Source of the DNA: Cupriavidus sp. D384
GTDB lineage: Bacteria > Pseudomonadota > Gammaproteobacteria > Burkholderiales > Burkholderiaceae
NCBI RefSeq assembly: GCF_001652915.1
Contig: NZ_BBQI01000128.1
Span: forward strand, 62,001-126,000
Direction of reading: 5' to 3'
DNA length: 64,000 nt
Shown: positions 50,624 through 58,570 of the stretch, piece after piece
Layout: each line of letters opens with the position of its first letter
Position numbering within the stretch: position 1 is the stretch's first letter
Program-made: the position numbers and the translations under genes
The notes under the pieces: generated by a model
The model's database searches: none
What the model saw: the letters and a program-made list of their open reading frames with translations, nothing else
Told to the model about the DNA's origin: nothing

Positions 50624-52132
50624 TCAGGCGCAGCGCCCGTAGGTATCGGCGATGCGGACGATGTCGTCCTCGCCCAGGTAGGCGCCCGATTGCACCTCGA
50701 TGACTTCGAGCGGCAGCTTCCCGGGGTTTTCCAGCCGGTGCGTGACACCAATCGGGATATAGGTCGACTCGTTCTCGCTCAGCAGGAACTGCTCTTCGCC
50801 ACGCGTGACGCGCGCCGTGCCCCGCACCACGGTCCAGTGCTCGGCGCGGTGGTGGTGCAGCTGCAGCGACAGCGATGCCCCCGGGTGCACGACGATGTGC
50901 TTGACCTGAAAGCGCTCGCCCTGATCGAGCGAGTCGTAGCACCCCCACGGCCGCTGCACCTTGCGATGGTTCTCGGCCTCGCTGCCCTGCTGCCTGGCAA
51001 GCCGTTCCACCAGCCCCTTGACGCCCTGCACCTGGGAGCGATCCACCACCAGCACGGCATCGGGCGTTTCCACGACGATCAGGTTGGTGGTGCCCACGCA
51101 CGCCACCAGCCGGCCGTCGGCGTGGACATAGCACGAAGTGGCGCCTTCGTACATCACCCGGCCGCGCGCGGCATTGCCGTCGTCGTCCTTGTCGATGGCA
51201 TCCCACACCGCGTCCCATGAGCCCAGGTCCGACCAGCCTGCCACCAACGGCACCACCACGCCCTGCACGCCGTCGGTGCGCGCCAGGTGCTCCATGACGG
51301 CGTAGTCGATCGAGTCGGACGGAATGGCCGCGAACGCCGTGGCATCGGGGTGGAAGTACGGGCCGTCCTGACGGCCCTGCCCGAAGGCACCGGCGCATGC
51401 CGCGTACATGTCTGGCTGCAGGCGCTGCAGCGTGGCCAGCCAGGTGCTGGCGCGCACGACGAAGATGCCGCTGTTCCACCAGTACTCGCCAGACGCCACG
51501 TACTGCTGCGCAAGCTCGGTGGCAGGCTTTTCGACAAAGCTGTCGATGGTGCGCGCCACATCGCCCAGCGCCGCGCCGATGCGGATGTAGCCGTAGCCGG
51601 TATCCGCTCGGGTGGGCGGCACGCCAAGCGTCACGATGGCGCCCTGCTCCGCGAACCCGGCAGCATGCGCAATGGCGTAGCCGAATGCCTCGGTGTCGGC
51701 GATGACATGGTCGGCCGGCATGACCACGAGGATGCCGTCCTCTCCCTGCGCGGTCGCCAGCAGCGCAGCCAGTGTCAGGGCCGGCGCCGTGTTGCGCCCG
51801 GCGGGCTCGACCACGATCTGTGCCTCGGTGCCGGACGCCGCAAGTTGCTGCGCGGTCATGAACCGGTGCGGCTCGCCACACACGATGATCGCGGCGGCGT
51901 CGGCGTGACGACCATCGCGCAGCACCGCCATGCGCCGCACCGTGGACTGCAGCAGCGAATCGCGCCCAATCACATCGATCAGCTGCTTCGGATAGTGCTT
52001 GCGGGACAGCGGCCAAAGCCGTGTACCCGAGCCCCCCGCCAGCACCACGGGGCGGATCCGCAGCACGCTCTGGACATCGCCAGACGTGACGGCGGCATGG
52101 GAAGGGAGATCAGCGGGGGCAGTGATAGGCAT
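50624..52132 (-). CDS. manC: Mannose-1-phosphate guanylyltransferase / mannose-6-phosphate isomerase (bifunctional)
   Basis: The 502-residue type II PMI-GMP has the pyrophosphorylase motif [39 protein letters not shown] and DSFVEKPATELAQQY, then the C-terminal cupin isomerase domain with PWGCYDSLDQGERFQVKHIV and LQLHHHRAEHWTVVRGTARV. It supplies GDP-mannose. It is the first gene of the exopolysaccharide operon; AGGAGCC precedes the ATG at 52132, and a 535-bp A/T-rich regulatory region lies upstream. No manB or gmd is in the window. Confidence 0.93.
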   Translation of the reverse strand: MPITAPADLPSHAAVTSGDVQSVLRIRPVVLAGGSGTRLWPLSRKHYPKQLIDVIGRDSLLQSTVRRMAVLRDGRHADAAAIIVCGEPHRFMTAQQLAASGTEAQIVVEPAGRNTAPALTLAALLATAQGEDGILVVMPADHVIADTEAFGYAIAHAAGFAEQGAIVTLGVPPTRADTGYGYIRIGAALGDVARTIDSFVEKPATELAQQYVASGEYWWNSGIFVVRASTWLATLQRLQPDMYAACAGAFGQGRQDGPYFHPDATAFAAIPSDSIDYAVMEHLARTDGVQGVVVPLVAGWSDLGSWDAVWDAIDKDDDGNAARGRVMYEGATSCYVHADGRLVACVGTTNLIVVETPDAVLVVDRSQVQGVKGLVERLARQQGSEAENHRKVQRPWGCYDSLDQGERFQVKHIVVHPGASLSLQLHHHRAEHWTVVRGTARVTRGEEQFLLSENESTYIPIGVTHRLENPGKLPLEVIEVQSGAYLGEDDIVRIADTYGRCA

Positions 52133-52667
52133 CCTGGGCTCCTGTTCGGGCAGCGCGAACGGCACGAAACCGTTTTGCTGCACCGAAGCATAGATGCGCA
52201 AAAATGCATCAATTACCCGATGTCCGATAATGCAGAGGATTTGACCGATGCAACTTGAAAACCGGTTTGAAAACGTATTTCCGGTGATACAAGACCATTA
52301 TGTCATCACACCGCCTTGCATTTATGCGTGCACGATTCCCGTCCACGGTGCGGGAATGCCCCGCAATGCAGCGAGGTACCATCCGCCTTGCACAACGGCA
52401 GTGAAACCGCTGATTTACCTGATATTTTTATCATATCCACATACAGAAGCAGACAAACGCGGCGTAACAATTACCAGAACTGATTCATTTCTGATAATCG
52501 CATTGCGCCGCATGGCGCATTTTTGAGTTGATTTTCAATGCCACCCGCGTCAATCGGCCAACATCACGTAAAAATCAGACACACGGCATTGTGCGTCGCC
52601 GCAAATTGGATATGATGCAATGCAATAGATTCGCCTTTGAATCGCCTTCGCAAGGGATGGACACGCC
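52133..52667. other. 535-bp A/T-rich divergent regulatory region of the exopolysaccharide locus
   Basis: This gap separates manC from the AraC-type regulator and is clearly more A/T-rich than its surroundings. It holds a perfect palindrome AAACCGGTTT (52260-52269), a hairpin TGCGGG/CCCGCA (52349-52365) and A/T tracts, but no coding frame with usual codon use. It must contain the long operon's promoter; the lower GC makes it a candidate for H-NS-type silencing and multi-input control. Confidence 0.6.
52589..52616 (+). promoter_or_regulatory. Putative promoter of the GlxA/AraC-type regulator
   Basis: TTGTGC (52589-52594) and TATGAT (52611-52616) are spaced 16 bp. The predicted transcription start is about 45 bp before the ATG at 52668. 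Confidence 0.55.
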
Positions 52668-53699
52668 ATGGATCACCTTGTCGAGATGCCTGTGCCGACC
52701 CGCCCCCCGGGGCCTTTTACCTTCGCCGGACATGCCCACACGCAACGCATTGGCCTGCTGTTGTTCGATGGGTGCTCGCTCCTGACCGCAGGCATCATCG
52801 CCGAGGCGTTCCGCGTGGCCAACGAGCTTGAACTGCAGCGCAACGGCCGGCCGTTCTACCAGTTGTCATTGCTGTCGTACCGCGGCGGCAACATTGCGTG
52901 CTCGTCGTCGGTGCGCATCTGGACGCAGGGGCTCGATGCAGCGGGCCAGCGAGGCTTTGGGGCCGTGTTCATCGCCTGCAGCGAGCGCGAACCCGCAAGC
53001 GAGCGCGATGCCCGCGTGTCCAGCGCCATCATGGAAGTCAGCGCATCGGCGCTGGAGCGCAGTACGCGGGGCCGCGAGCGGCTGGCGCCCCGGGTGTCGC
53101 GTGCGGAAGCCACCAGCGGCCAGGAAGGGTACGCCGGGGCGTCCGCGTCGGTCTTCTGGTGCCGGGGCGGCGCGGACCAGGCGCCCGAAGTCATGCCGTC
53201 GGCCATCGACATGGCGCTCGCCCAGATCGAGGCAGACCTGGGCCCCGAGGTGGCCGGCGAGGTGGCCCGGCAACTCGATCCGCGCCGCGAGACGATGCCC
53301 GAGATCGACGCTTACGACATCGACGACACGCCCGACCTGTCGACGGCCACGGCAAACAAGATCCTGGCCTCGGCGCGCTGGATCGCCGAGCACTACATGG
53401 AGCCCATCTCGGTTGCCGACGCCGCGCGCTTTGCCGCGATGAGCGAGCGCAACTACCTGCGCCGCTTCAAGTTCACGATCGGCGTGACGCCGTCGGAATA
53501 CCTGTTGCAGACGCGGCTGGACATGATTTGCCAGTTGCTGGTCAAGACAACGCTGCCGGTGGACAAGATTGCCCGGCGCTGCGGCATGGGCAACGGCGAC
53601 CGGCTCGGCAAGATCTTCCGCAAGCGGTTTGCATTGTCGCCCACCGAGTATCGGAACCAGGGGCCGGCGAGCCCGGGGTCGGATCCCACCGCAACCTGA
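52668..53699 (+). CDS. GlxA-like AraC-family regulator with a degenerate DJ-1/PfpI domain
   Basis: The 343-residue protein starts its sensor part with HTQRIGLLLFDGCSLLTAGI IAEAFRVANEL, a DJ-1/PfpI-type beginning. The expected nucleophile-elbow region is replaced by an unrelated, shortened stretch (residues about 120-165, AEATSGQEGYAGASASVFWC), after which the linker SAIDMALAQIEADLGPEVAG is recognisable. The C-terminal AraC HTH is complete (WIAEHYMEPISVADAARFAA MSERNYLRRFKFTIGVTPSEY). It is divergent from manC and upstream of the oxygenase-rmlBC genes, so it probably controls exopolysaccharide production. Confidence 0.85.
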   Translation: MDHLVEMPVPTRPPGPFTFAGHAHTQRIGLLLFDGCSLLTAGIIAEAFRVANELELQRNGRPFYQLSLLSYRGGNIACSSSVRIWTQGLDAAGQRGFGAVFIACSEREPASERDARVSSAIMEVSASALERSTRGRERLAPRVSRAEATSGQEGYAGASASVFWCRGGADQAPEVMPSAIDMALAQIEADLGPEVAGEVARQLDPRRETMPEIDAYDIDDTPDLSTATANKILASARWIAEHYMEPISVADAARFAAMSERNYLRRFKFTIGVTPSEYLLQTRLDMICQLLVKTTLPVDKIARRCGMGNGDRLGKIFRKRFALSPTEYRNQGPASPGSDPTAT

Positions 53700-53711
53700 G
53701 GAGTGCTGAGC

Positions 53712-54515
53712 ATGCGTAACGAATTGCTTGACCTGGCCAAACTCGACTGGATGGCGCGCGAACTCGCCGAGCCTTACAAGTCCGCCCCGCCGTTCCCGCA
53801 TGCCTGTATCGACGACTTCCTGGACCCGGACATCTACCGCGAAGCCAGCGACGCTTTCCCGAGCCGGAAGGAAGGCAGCTGGTTCAAGTACCAGTCGGCT
53901 GCCGAGAACCTCAAGCTTCAGATCCAGGATTTCTACGCCATTCCGCCCGCGCTGCGCGCCTTGATCGTCGAACTGAACGGCCCCGGCTTCATCCGTTTCC
54001 TGGAGACGCTGACCGGCGTGCGCGGGCTGGTGCCCGATCCCCACCTGCATGGCGGCGGGCTGCACCAGACGCTGCCCGGCGGGCATCTGGGCCTGCATAT
54101 CGACTACAACTATCACCTTGAATGGCAGCTCGACCGGCGGGTAAACGTCCTGCTCTACCTGAACGACACCTGGGAGGACAGCTGGGCCGGCCATCTGCAA
54201 CTGTGGGACGAGAGCGTGCAGCATTGCGTGCAGAAGATCGCGCCCATCGGCAACCGGCTGGTTGTCTTCAGCACGAACGAATGTTCCTGGCACGGGCACC
54301 CCGTGCCGCTGGCCTGTCCCCAGGGCGTCACGCGGCGTTCGATCGCGCTTTACTACTATTCGAACGGCCGCCCCGAGGACGAGGTGGCCGACGTTCACAC
54401 GACCCGCTTCCAGGCGGCACCCGGCGCCCGCTTTCCATTGACAGCACGTGACATCCTGACCGGCATTACCCCGCCTTACGCCAAGGCGCTGGCGCGGCGC
54501 ATCGTAGGCCGCTGA
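53712..54515 (+). CDS. 2-Oxoglutarate/Fe(II)-dependent oxygenase in polysaccharide locus
   Basis: The 267-residue protein shows the iron triad of the family: His129 and Asp131 in LGLHIDYNYHLEW and His194 in ECSWHGHPVPL, with Arg208 or Arg209 in GVTRRSIALYYYS as the 2-oxoglutarate ligand. It belongs to the prolyl-4-hydroxylase-like 2OG-FeII_Oxy group. No signal peptide is seen, so it is cytoplasmic. It lies 12 bp after the regulator gene and 20 bp before rmlB, so it is probably co-transcribed with the sugar genes and may hydroxylate a sugar, lipid or protein of the pathway. GAGGAG precedes the ATG at 53712; a GTG at 53703 is an alternative. Confidence 0.85.
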   Translation: MRNELLDLAKLDWMARELAEPYKSAPPFPHACIDDFLDPDIYREASDAFPSRKEGSWFKYQSAAENLKLQIQDFYAIPPALRALIVELNGPGFIRFLETLTGVRGLVPDPHLHGGGLHQTLPGGHLGLHIDYNYHLEWQLDRRVNVLLYLNDTWEDSWAGHLQLWDESVQHCVQKIAPIGNRLVVFSTNECSWHGHPVPLACPQGVTRRSIALYYYSNGRPEDEVADVHTTRFQAAPGARFPLTARDILTGITPPYAKALARRIVGR

Positions 54516-54535
54516 CCGGCACGAGGGGCTCAAAC

Positions 54536-55615
54536 ATGTCATCCATACTCGTCACCGGTGGCGCGGGCTTCATCGGTGCCAACTTCGTGCTCGACTGGCT
54601 GCGACGTCCGGCTGCCGATCCCGCCGAGGCCGACCGCGTCATCAACGTCGACAAGCTCACCTATGCCGGAAACCGGCACAGCCTGGGCGAACTCGATGGC
54701 GACGCACGCCACATCTTCGTCCAGGCCGACATCGGCGATCGGGCGGCGATGGACAACCTGCTGGCCCGGTACCATCCGCGCGCGGTCATCCACTTTGCGG
54801 CGGAAAGCCATGTCGACCGGTCCATCCGGGGGCCGGCGGCCTTCATCGATACCAACATCGGCGGGACCTATACGCTGCTGGAAGCCGTGCGCGGCTACTG
54901 GAGCGCCTTGCCCGACGCCGAACAGGCGCGCTTCCGCTTCCTGCACGTGTCCACCGACGAGGTGTTCGGTTCCCTGGGGCCCGCCGACGCGCCGTTCTCC
55001 GAGACCACCAGCTACGCGCCAAACAGCCCCTACTCGGCGTCGAAGGCGGCCTCCGACCATCTCGTGCGCGCCTGGCACCACACCTATGGGCTGCCCGTCC
55101 TGACGACAAACTGCTCGAACAACTACGGCCCGTACCAGTTTCCGGAAAAACTGGTGCCGCTGATGATCGCCAGCGCACTGGCGGGACAGCCGCTGCCGGT
55201 GTACGGCGACGGCGCGAACGTGCGCGACTGGCTCTACGTAGGCGACCACTGCGCGGCGATTCGCGAAGTGCTGACGCGCGGGCGAGTCGGCGACACCTAC
55301 AACGTGGGGGGCTGGAACGAGAAAACGAACCTCGAAGTCGTCCACGCGCTGTGCGACCAGCTCGACGCGCTGCAACCGCGCACCGCCGGCTCCTATCGCG
55401 AACAGATCCGCTTCGTGAAGGACCGCCCCGGCCACGACCGCCGCTACGCAATCGATGCCCGCAAGCTCGAAAGCGAACTGGGCTGGCGCCCCACCGAAAC
55501 CTTCGAAACCGGCCTGGCCAGGACAGTCGCCTGGTACCTCAACAACCAGCCATGGGTGCGTGCCGTCATGTCGGGCGAATACCGCAAATGGGTGGAGACG
55601 CAATATGCTGCGTGA
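54536..55615 (+). CDS. rmlB: dTDP-glucose 4,6-dehydratase
   Basis: The 359-residue SDR enzyme has the NAD motif ILVTGGAGFIGANFVLDW, VIHFAAESHVDRSI, the catalytic STDEVFGSL and Tyr/Lys motif YSASKAASDHLVRAW, and NNYGPYQFPEKLVPLMI, all diagnostic of RmlB. It converts dTDP-glucose to dTDP-4-keto-6-deoxyglucose. It precedes rmlC by 18 bp. The pathway's first enzyme, RmlA, is encoded 15 kb away on the other strand. Confidence 0.95.
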   Translation: MSSILVTGGAGFIGANFVLDWLRRPAADPAEADRVINVDKLTYAGNRHSLGELDGDARHIFVQADIGDRAAMDNLLARYHPRAVIHFAAESHVDRSIRGPAAFIDTNIGGTYTLLEAVRGYWSALPDAEQARFRFLHVSTDEVFGSLGPADAPFSETTSYAPNSPYSASKAASDHLVRAWHHTYGLPVLTTNCSNNYGPYQFPEKLVPLMIASALAGQPLPVYGDGANVRDWLYVGDHCAAIREVLTRGRVGDTYNVGGWNEKTNLEVVHALCDQLDALQPRTAGSYREQIRFVKDRPGHDRRYAIDARKLESELGWRPTETFETGLARTVAWYLNNQPWVRAVMSGEYRKWVETQYAA

Positions 55616-55633
55616 CAACCCTTGGGGCGCTCC

Positions 55634-56185
55634 ATGACCATGACCCTGATCCGCACCGCGATTCCCGATGTCCTGATCTTCGAGCCCAAGGTTTTTGGCG
55701 ACGAGCGGGGCTTCTTTTTCGAGAGCTTCAACGGCATCGAGTTTGAAGCCGCCACCGGGTTGAAGCGCCATTTCGTCCAGGACAATCACTCGCGGTCGGC
55801 CCGCAATGTCCTGCGCGGGCTGCATTATCAGATCCGGCATCCGCAAGGCAAGCTAGTGCGCGTGGTGTCGGGCGAGGTATTCGACGTGGCCGTGGATCTG
55901 CGCAGCAGTTCGCCGACGTTCGGACAGTGGGTGGGCGAGGTGTTGTCCGCCGAGAACAAGCGTCAGCTATGGATTCCGGAAGGCTTCGCGCACGGCTTTC
56001 TCGTGCTGTCCGATTATGCGGAGTTCGTCTACAAGACCACGGACACCTGGTATCCGGAGCACGAGCGCTCGCTGCTCTGGAGCGACGCGCAAATCGGCAT
56101 CGCCTGGCCGATTGCCGGAGCGCCCGTGCTGGCCGCCAAGGACGCGGCGGGCCGCACGCTCGACGAAGCCGAGAGGTTTGCCTAG
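55634..56185 (+). CDS. rmlC: dTDP-4-dehydrorhamnose 3,5-epimerase
   Basis: The 183-residue cupin-fold epimerase shows VFGDERGFFFESFN, FVQDNHSRSARNVLRGLHYQ, LVRVVSGEVFDVAVDLR and LWIPEGFAHGFLVLSDYAEF VYKTTD, including the catalytic His in GLHYQ. It yields dTDP-4-keto-L-rhamnose. The last enzyme, RmlD, is not encoded in the window, so rhamnose formation needs a gene elsewhere. The start at 55634 is chosen at the conserved N-terminus. Confidence 0.93.
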   Translation: MTMTLIRTAIPDVLIFEPKVFGDERGFFFESFNGIEFEAATGLKRHFVQDNHSRSARNVLRGLHYQIRHPQGKLVRVVSGEVFDVAVDLRSSSPTFGQWVGEVLSAENKRQLWIPEGFAHGFLVLSDYAEFVYKTTDTWYPEHERSLLWSDAQIGIAWPIAGAPVLAAKDAAGRTLDEAERFA

Positions 56186-56364
56186 CGGGCCGGGTACGCC
56201 ATGGCGTACTTCGCCCGGCGCAGGGATGTCGTCACGCGGGCATCGAGCGACGCAGGCACGCCGCGCACGTCGGCTTCCCCATACCCATATGCCGAATGGA
56301 TCGTTTGGCCGCAAGCGCGACGCGGTTAGACTGGCGCCCCCTCTTTTGCATTAGAAGCATCTTC

Positions 56365-57354
56365 ATGGCTTTCCCGATTCCCTCTCGCGTCGCACTGGCC
56401 TTCACATTTGGCGTGGCGGCCGCTGCGTCCGCCGGCTCCGCCGTCGCGGATACCTATCCGAGCCGTCCGATTCGCCTGGTGGCACCGTTTCCGGCGGGAG
56501 GCGCCACCGACGTGCTGGCGCGGCTGCTGGGCAAGCAGATGGGCGAGCGGCTGGGACAGCCCGTCGTTGTGGAAAACAAGGCCGGTGCCGGCACGATCGT
56601 GGGGGCCAGCTATGTGGCAAAGGCGGCGCCGGACGGCTATACGCTGCTGCTCACCGCGGGCACCACGACATTCACGATCAACCCGGCGCTGCAGAACAAC
56701 CTGCCGTATGACCCCGTGAAGAGCTTCGAGCCAATCGGCTTTGCCACGCGCCTGCCCCTTGTGCTGCTTGCCAATCCGAAGGCACAGATCGGTGACCTGA
56801 AGCAGCTGATCGCCAAGGCCAGGGCCGAGCCCGGCAAGTACAGCTATGGATCGTTCGGCGAAGGCAGCACCGCGCATTTCGCAGGCGAACTGATGTGGTA
56901 CAACGCCGGCATCAAGCTGGTGCACGTGCCATACAAGGGCAGCGCGCCGGCCATGAACGACCTGATCGGCGGCCAGATTCCGCTGGCCATCGATACCGTG
57001 ACGGCCGCCGCGCCGCAGATCAAGGCGGGCAAGGTGAAGGCACTGGCGGTGACCACGGCGCGACGCTCGGCGCAACTGCCCGACGTGCCGACGGCGGCAG
57101 AAGCAGGCATCGCCGGCGTGGACGTCGATGCCTGGTCGGTACTGGCGGCGCCGCGCGGATTGCCGGCCGACGTGAAGCAGAAGCTGACGAAGGCCCTGGC
57201 CGATACCCTTGCCGATCCCACCGTGCGCCGACACCTGATCGAAGCCGGCTTCGAGCCGCGTTATGGCACCCCGGCCCAGGCAGAGGCCCAGATCGAGACC
57301 GAACTGCCGAAGATGCGCGCCATCGCCCGACGCGCGGGCATCAGCAGCCAGTAA
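56365..57354 (+). CDS. Tripartite tricarboxylate transporter substrate-binding protein (Bug family), second
   Basis: The 329-residue periplasmic protein has a signal peptide ending SAVAD and the Bug motif YPSRPIRLVAPFPAGGATDV, with QPVVVENKAGAGTIVGASYV and KLVHVPYKGSAPAMNDLIGG downstream. Asp49 in GGATD is the usual ligand-contact residue. No tctAB gene is adjacent, so it is an orphan binding protein. It follows rmlC by 179 bp, without evidence for co-transcription. Confidence 0.9.
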   Translation: MAFPIPSRVALAFTFGVAAAASAGSAVADTYPSRPIRLVAPFPAGGATDVLARLLGKQMGERLGQPVVVENKAGAGTIVGASYVAKAAPDGYTLLLTAGTTTFTINPALQNNLPYDPVKSFEPIGFATRLPLVLLANPKAQIGDLKQLIAKARAEPGKYSYGSFGEGSTAHFAGELMWYNAGIKLVHVPYKGSAPAMNDLIGGQIPLAIDTVTAAAPQIKAGKVKALAVTTARRSAQLPDVPTAAEAGIAGVDVDAWSVLAAPRGLPADVKQKLTKALADTLADPTVRRHLIEAGFEPRYGTPAQAEAQIETELPKMRAIARRAGISSQ

Positions 57355-57426
57355 CGCTGCATATTTCCCGGGGCCGCGCCGGATGGCGGCGCTGACCCGG
57401 GCTGCCTGGCCCGCCTGGCGGGCGTG

Positions 57427-58029
57427 TCAGGAATTGCCGTCTTCGTCCCGCGAATCGCGGAAGTGCTGCTGCACGAGCCTGGCGGCGGCCTCCCAGAGCC
57501 CCGGGGCACCAAGCTCGATGGCCGGCCCGTAGCGGGCGACCACCTGCGCTTCGTCCAGCCCGGGCGCTATCCATGTCCCGCCGCCCGTGGCGACGTTGTG
57601 AAGCAGCGGCTGGAAGCGGTCCAGCGCCTTGGCGAACTTCGCGTCGTCGCTTTCCCCCGCCTCAAACTCCGTCCATAGCTGGTGAAATTCCTCGGCCTGC
57701 GATGCCGGCAGCAATGAAAAGATGCGCTGGGCGGCCCGCTGCTCGCGCTCGGCCTGGTCGGCATGCAGCGACGGATCATGGAGCGGCGTGTCGCCGGCAT
57801 CGATCTCCACGATATCGTGGAGCAGCAGCATCTTCACGACGCGCACCACGTCAACGGGCGCCGCGGCATGCTCCGACAGCACCAGCGCGTACATCGCCAG
57901 ATGCCAGGAGTGCTCGGCACTGTTTTCGCGACGCGACCGGTCAATCAGCGGCGACATCCGCACAACGCCCTTGAGCCGGTCGATTTCCCGAAGAAACGCC
58001 AGCTGACGTTCGAGGCTGGAAAGGTTCAC
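57427..58029 (-). CDS. HD-domain phosphohydrolase, YfbR/5'-nucleotidase-like
   Basis: The 200-residue protein has the HD metal-binding pattern: His in ENSAEHSWHLAMYA, HD in VVKMLLLHDIVEIDAGDTP, and a distal Asp in KALDRFQPLLHNV. The layout fits YfbR-like 5'-deoxynucleotidases. It overlaps the upstream 120-residue gene by 4 bp (ATGA), so the two form an operon. Exact substrate (dNMP or other nucleotide) is not determinable. Confidence 0.87.
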   Translation of the reverse strand: MNLSSLERQLAFLREIDRLKGVVRMSPLIDRSRRENSAEHSWHLAMYALVLSEHAAAPVDVVRVVKMLLLHDIVEIDAGDTPLHDPSLHADQAEREQRAAQRIFSLLPASQAEEFHQLWTEFEAGESDDAKFAKALDRFQPLLHNVATGGGTWIAPGLDEAQVVARYGPAIELGAPGLWEAAARLVQQHFRDSRDEDGNS

Positions 58030-58388
58030 GGCGATGTCCCGTCCGGTTCGTCTTCAAGCAGGTGTCCGTAGGCGTCGATCTCCTTCTGGGTTCGCGCCTC
58101 GCTCGCGGCGATCCTGTCGGCCGTGATTTCACCGTCCACGAACTCGACCGACACTCTCCGTACACGCGAATCCTTGTCGACAATGCCCTGCAGCACCTTG
58201 TCGAACAGCTTCTCTCCGGCCCGGAGACCCAGCGCCTGCGGCACCAGCACCTTGACCAGCAGGATTTCGTTGTCGCCGGAATCCTTTGCCACCTCGGCGA
58301 TGGCGGTCCTCAGATAGCCCTTGAGCTTGAGAACACTGAGATTGCCGGGGATCGCCACGTGCGATACCCGAATCCGTTTCTTGTCCAT
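58026..58388 (-). CDS. Conserved hypothetical protein, coupled to HD-domain gene
   Basis: This 120-residue soluble protein (KKRIRVSHVAIPGNLSVLKL, ILLVKVLVPQALGLRAGEKL) is rich in charged residues and has no signal or membrane segment. No family is recognised. Its last codons overlap the start of the HD phosphohydrolase gene, which suggests a linked function, perhaps nucleotide-related regulation (inference only). Confidence 0.6.
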   Translation of the reverse strand: MDKKRIRVSHVAIPGNLSVLKLKGYLRTAIAEVAKDSGDNEILLVKVLVPQALGLRAGEKLFDKVLQGIVDKDSRVRRVSVEFVDGEITADRIAASEARTQKEIDAYGHLLEDEPDGTSP

Positions 58389-58497
58389 TCGTCACTGCCT
58401 GACTGTCATTTCAACGCGCCGAATATAACGTACGGCGGCCCAGGCGCGGGGCTCCGCCGGCGGGCGGCATCTTCATTAAGCATTCTTAACGGAAGAT

Positions 58498-58516
58498 GCG
58501 GACGAGAATCATTATC
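58498..58516 (+). promoter_or_regulatory. Fur-box-like site upstream of heme receptor gene
   Basis: The right half AATCATTATC (58507-58516) matches the 19-bp Fur consensus perfectly; the left half is poor, and a further ATCATT-like unit follows. The site lies 19 bp before the possible ATG at 58535. Iron repression of the heme operon is the expected role. Confidence 0.6.
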
Positions 58517-58570
58517 ATTCGGCTCTCATTTGTCATGACCGGATTGGCAGATCGCCGGTTCCGCCCCCGA

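Noticed and set aside
52016-52132. Extension of the sugar-transferase frame into manC as a fusion
   Set aside because: The upstream part of that frame is a shifted reading of manC; the transferase has its own ATG and ribosome site at 50579.
57409-57423. GCCCGCC/GGCGGGC hairpin after the second Bug gene as terminator
   Set aside because: The loop would be only one to three bases and no T-run follows on either strand.
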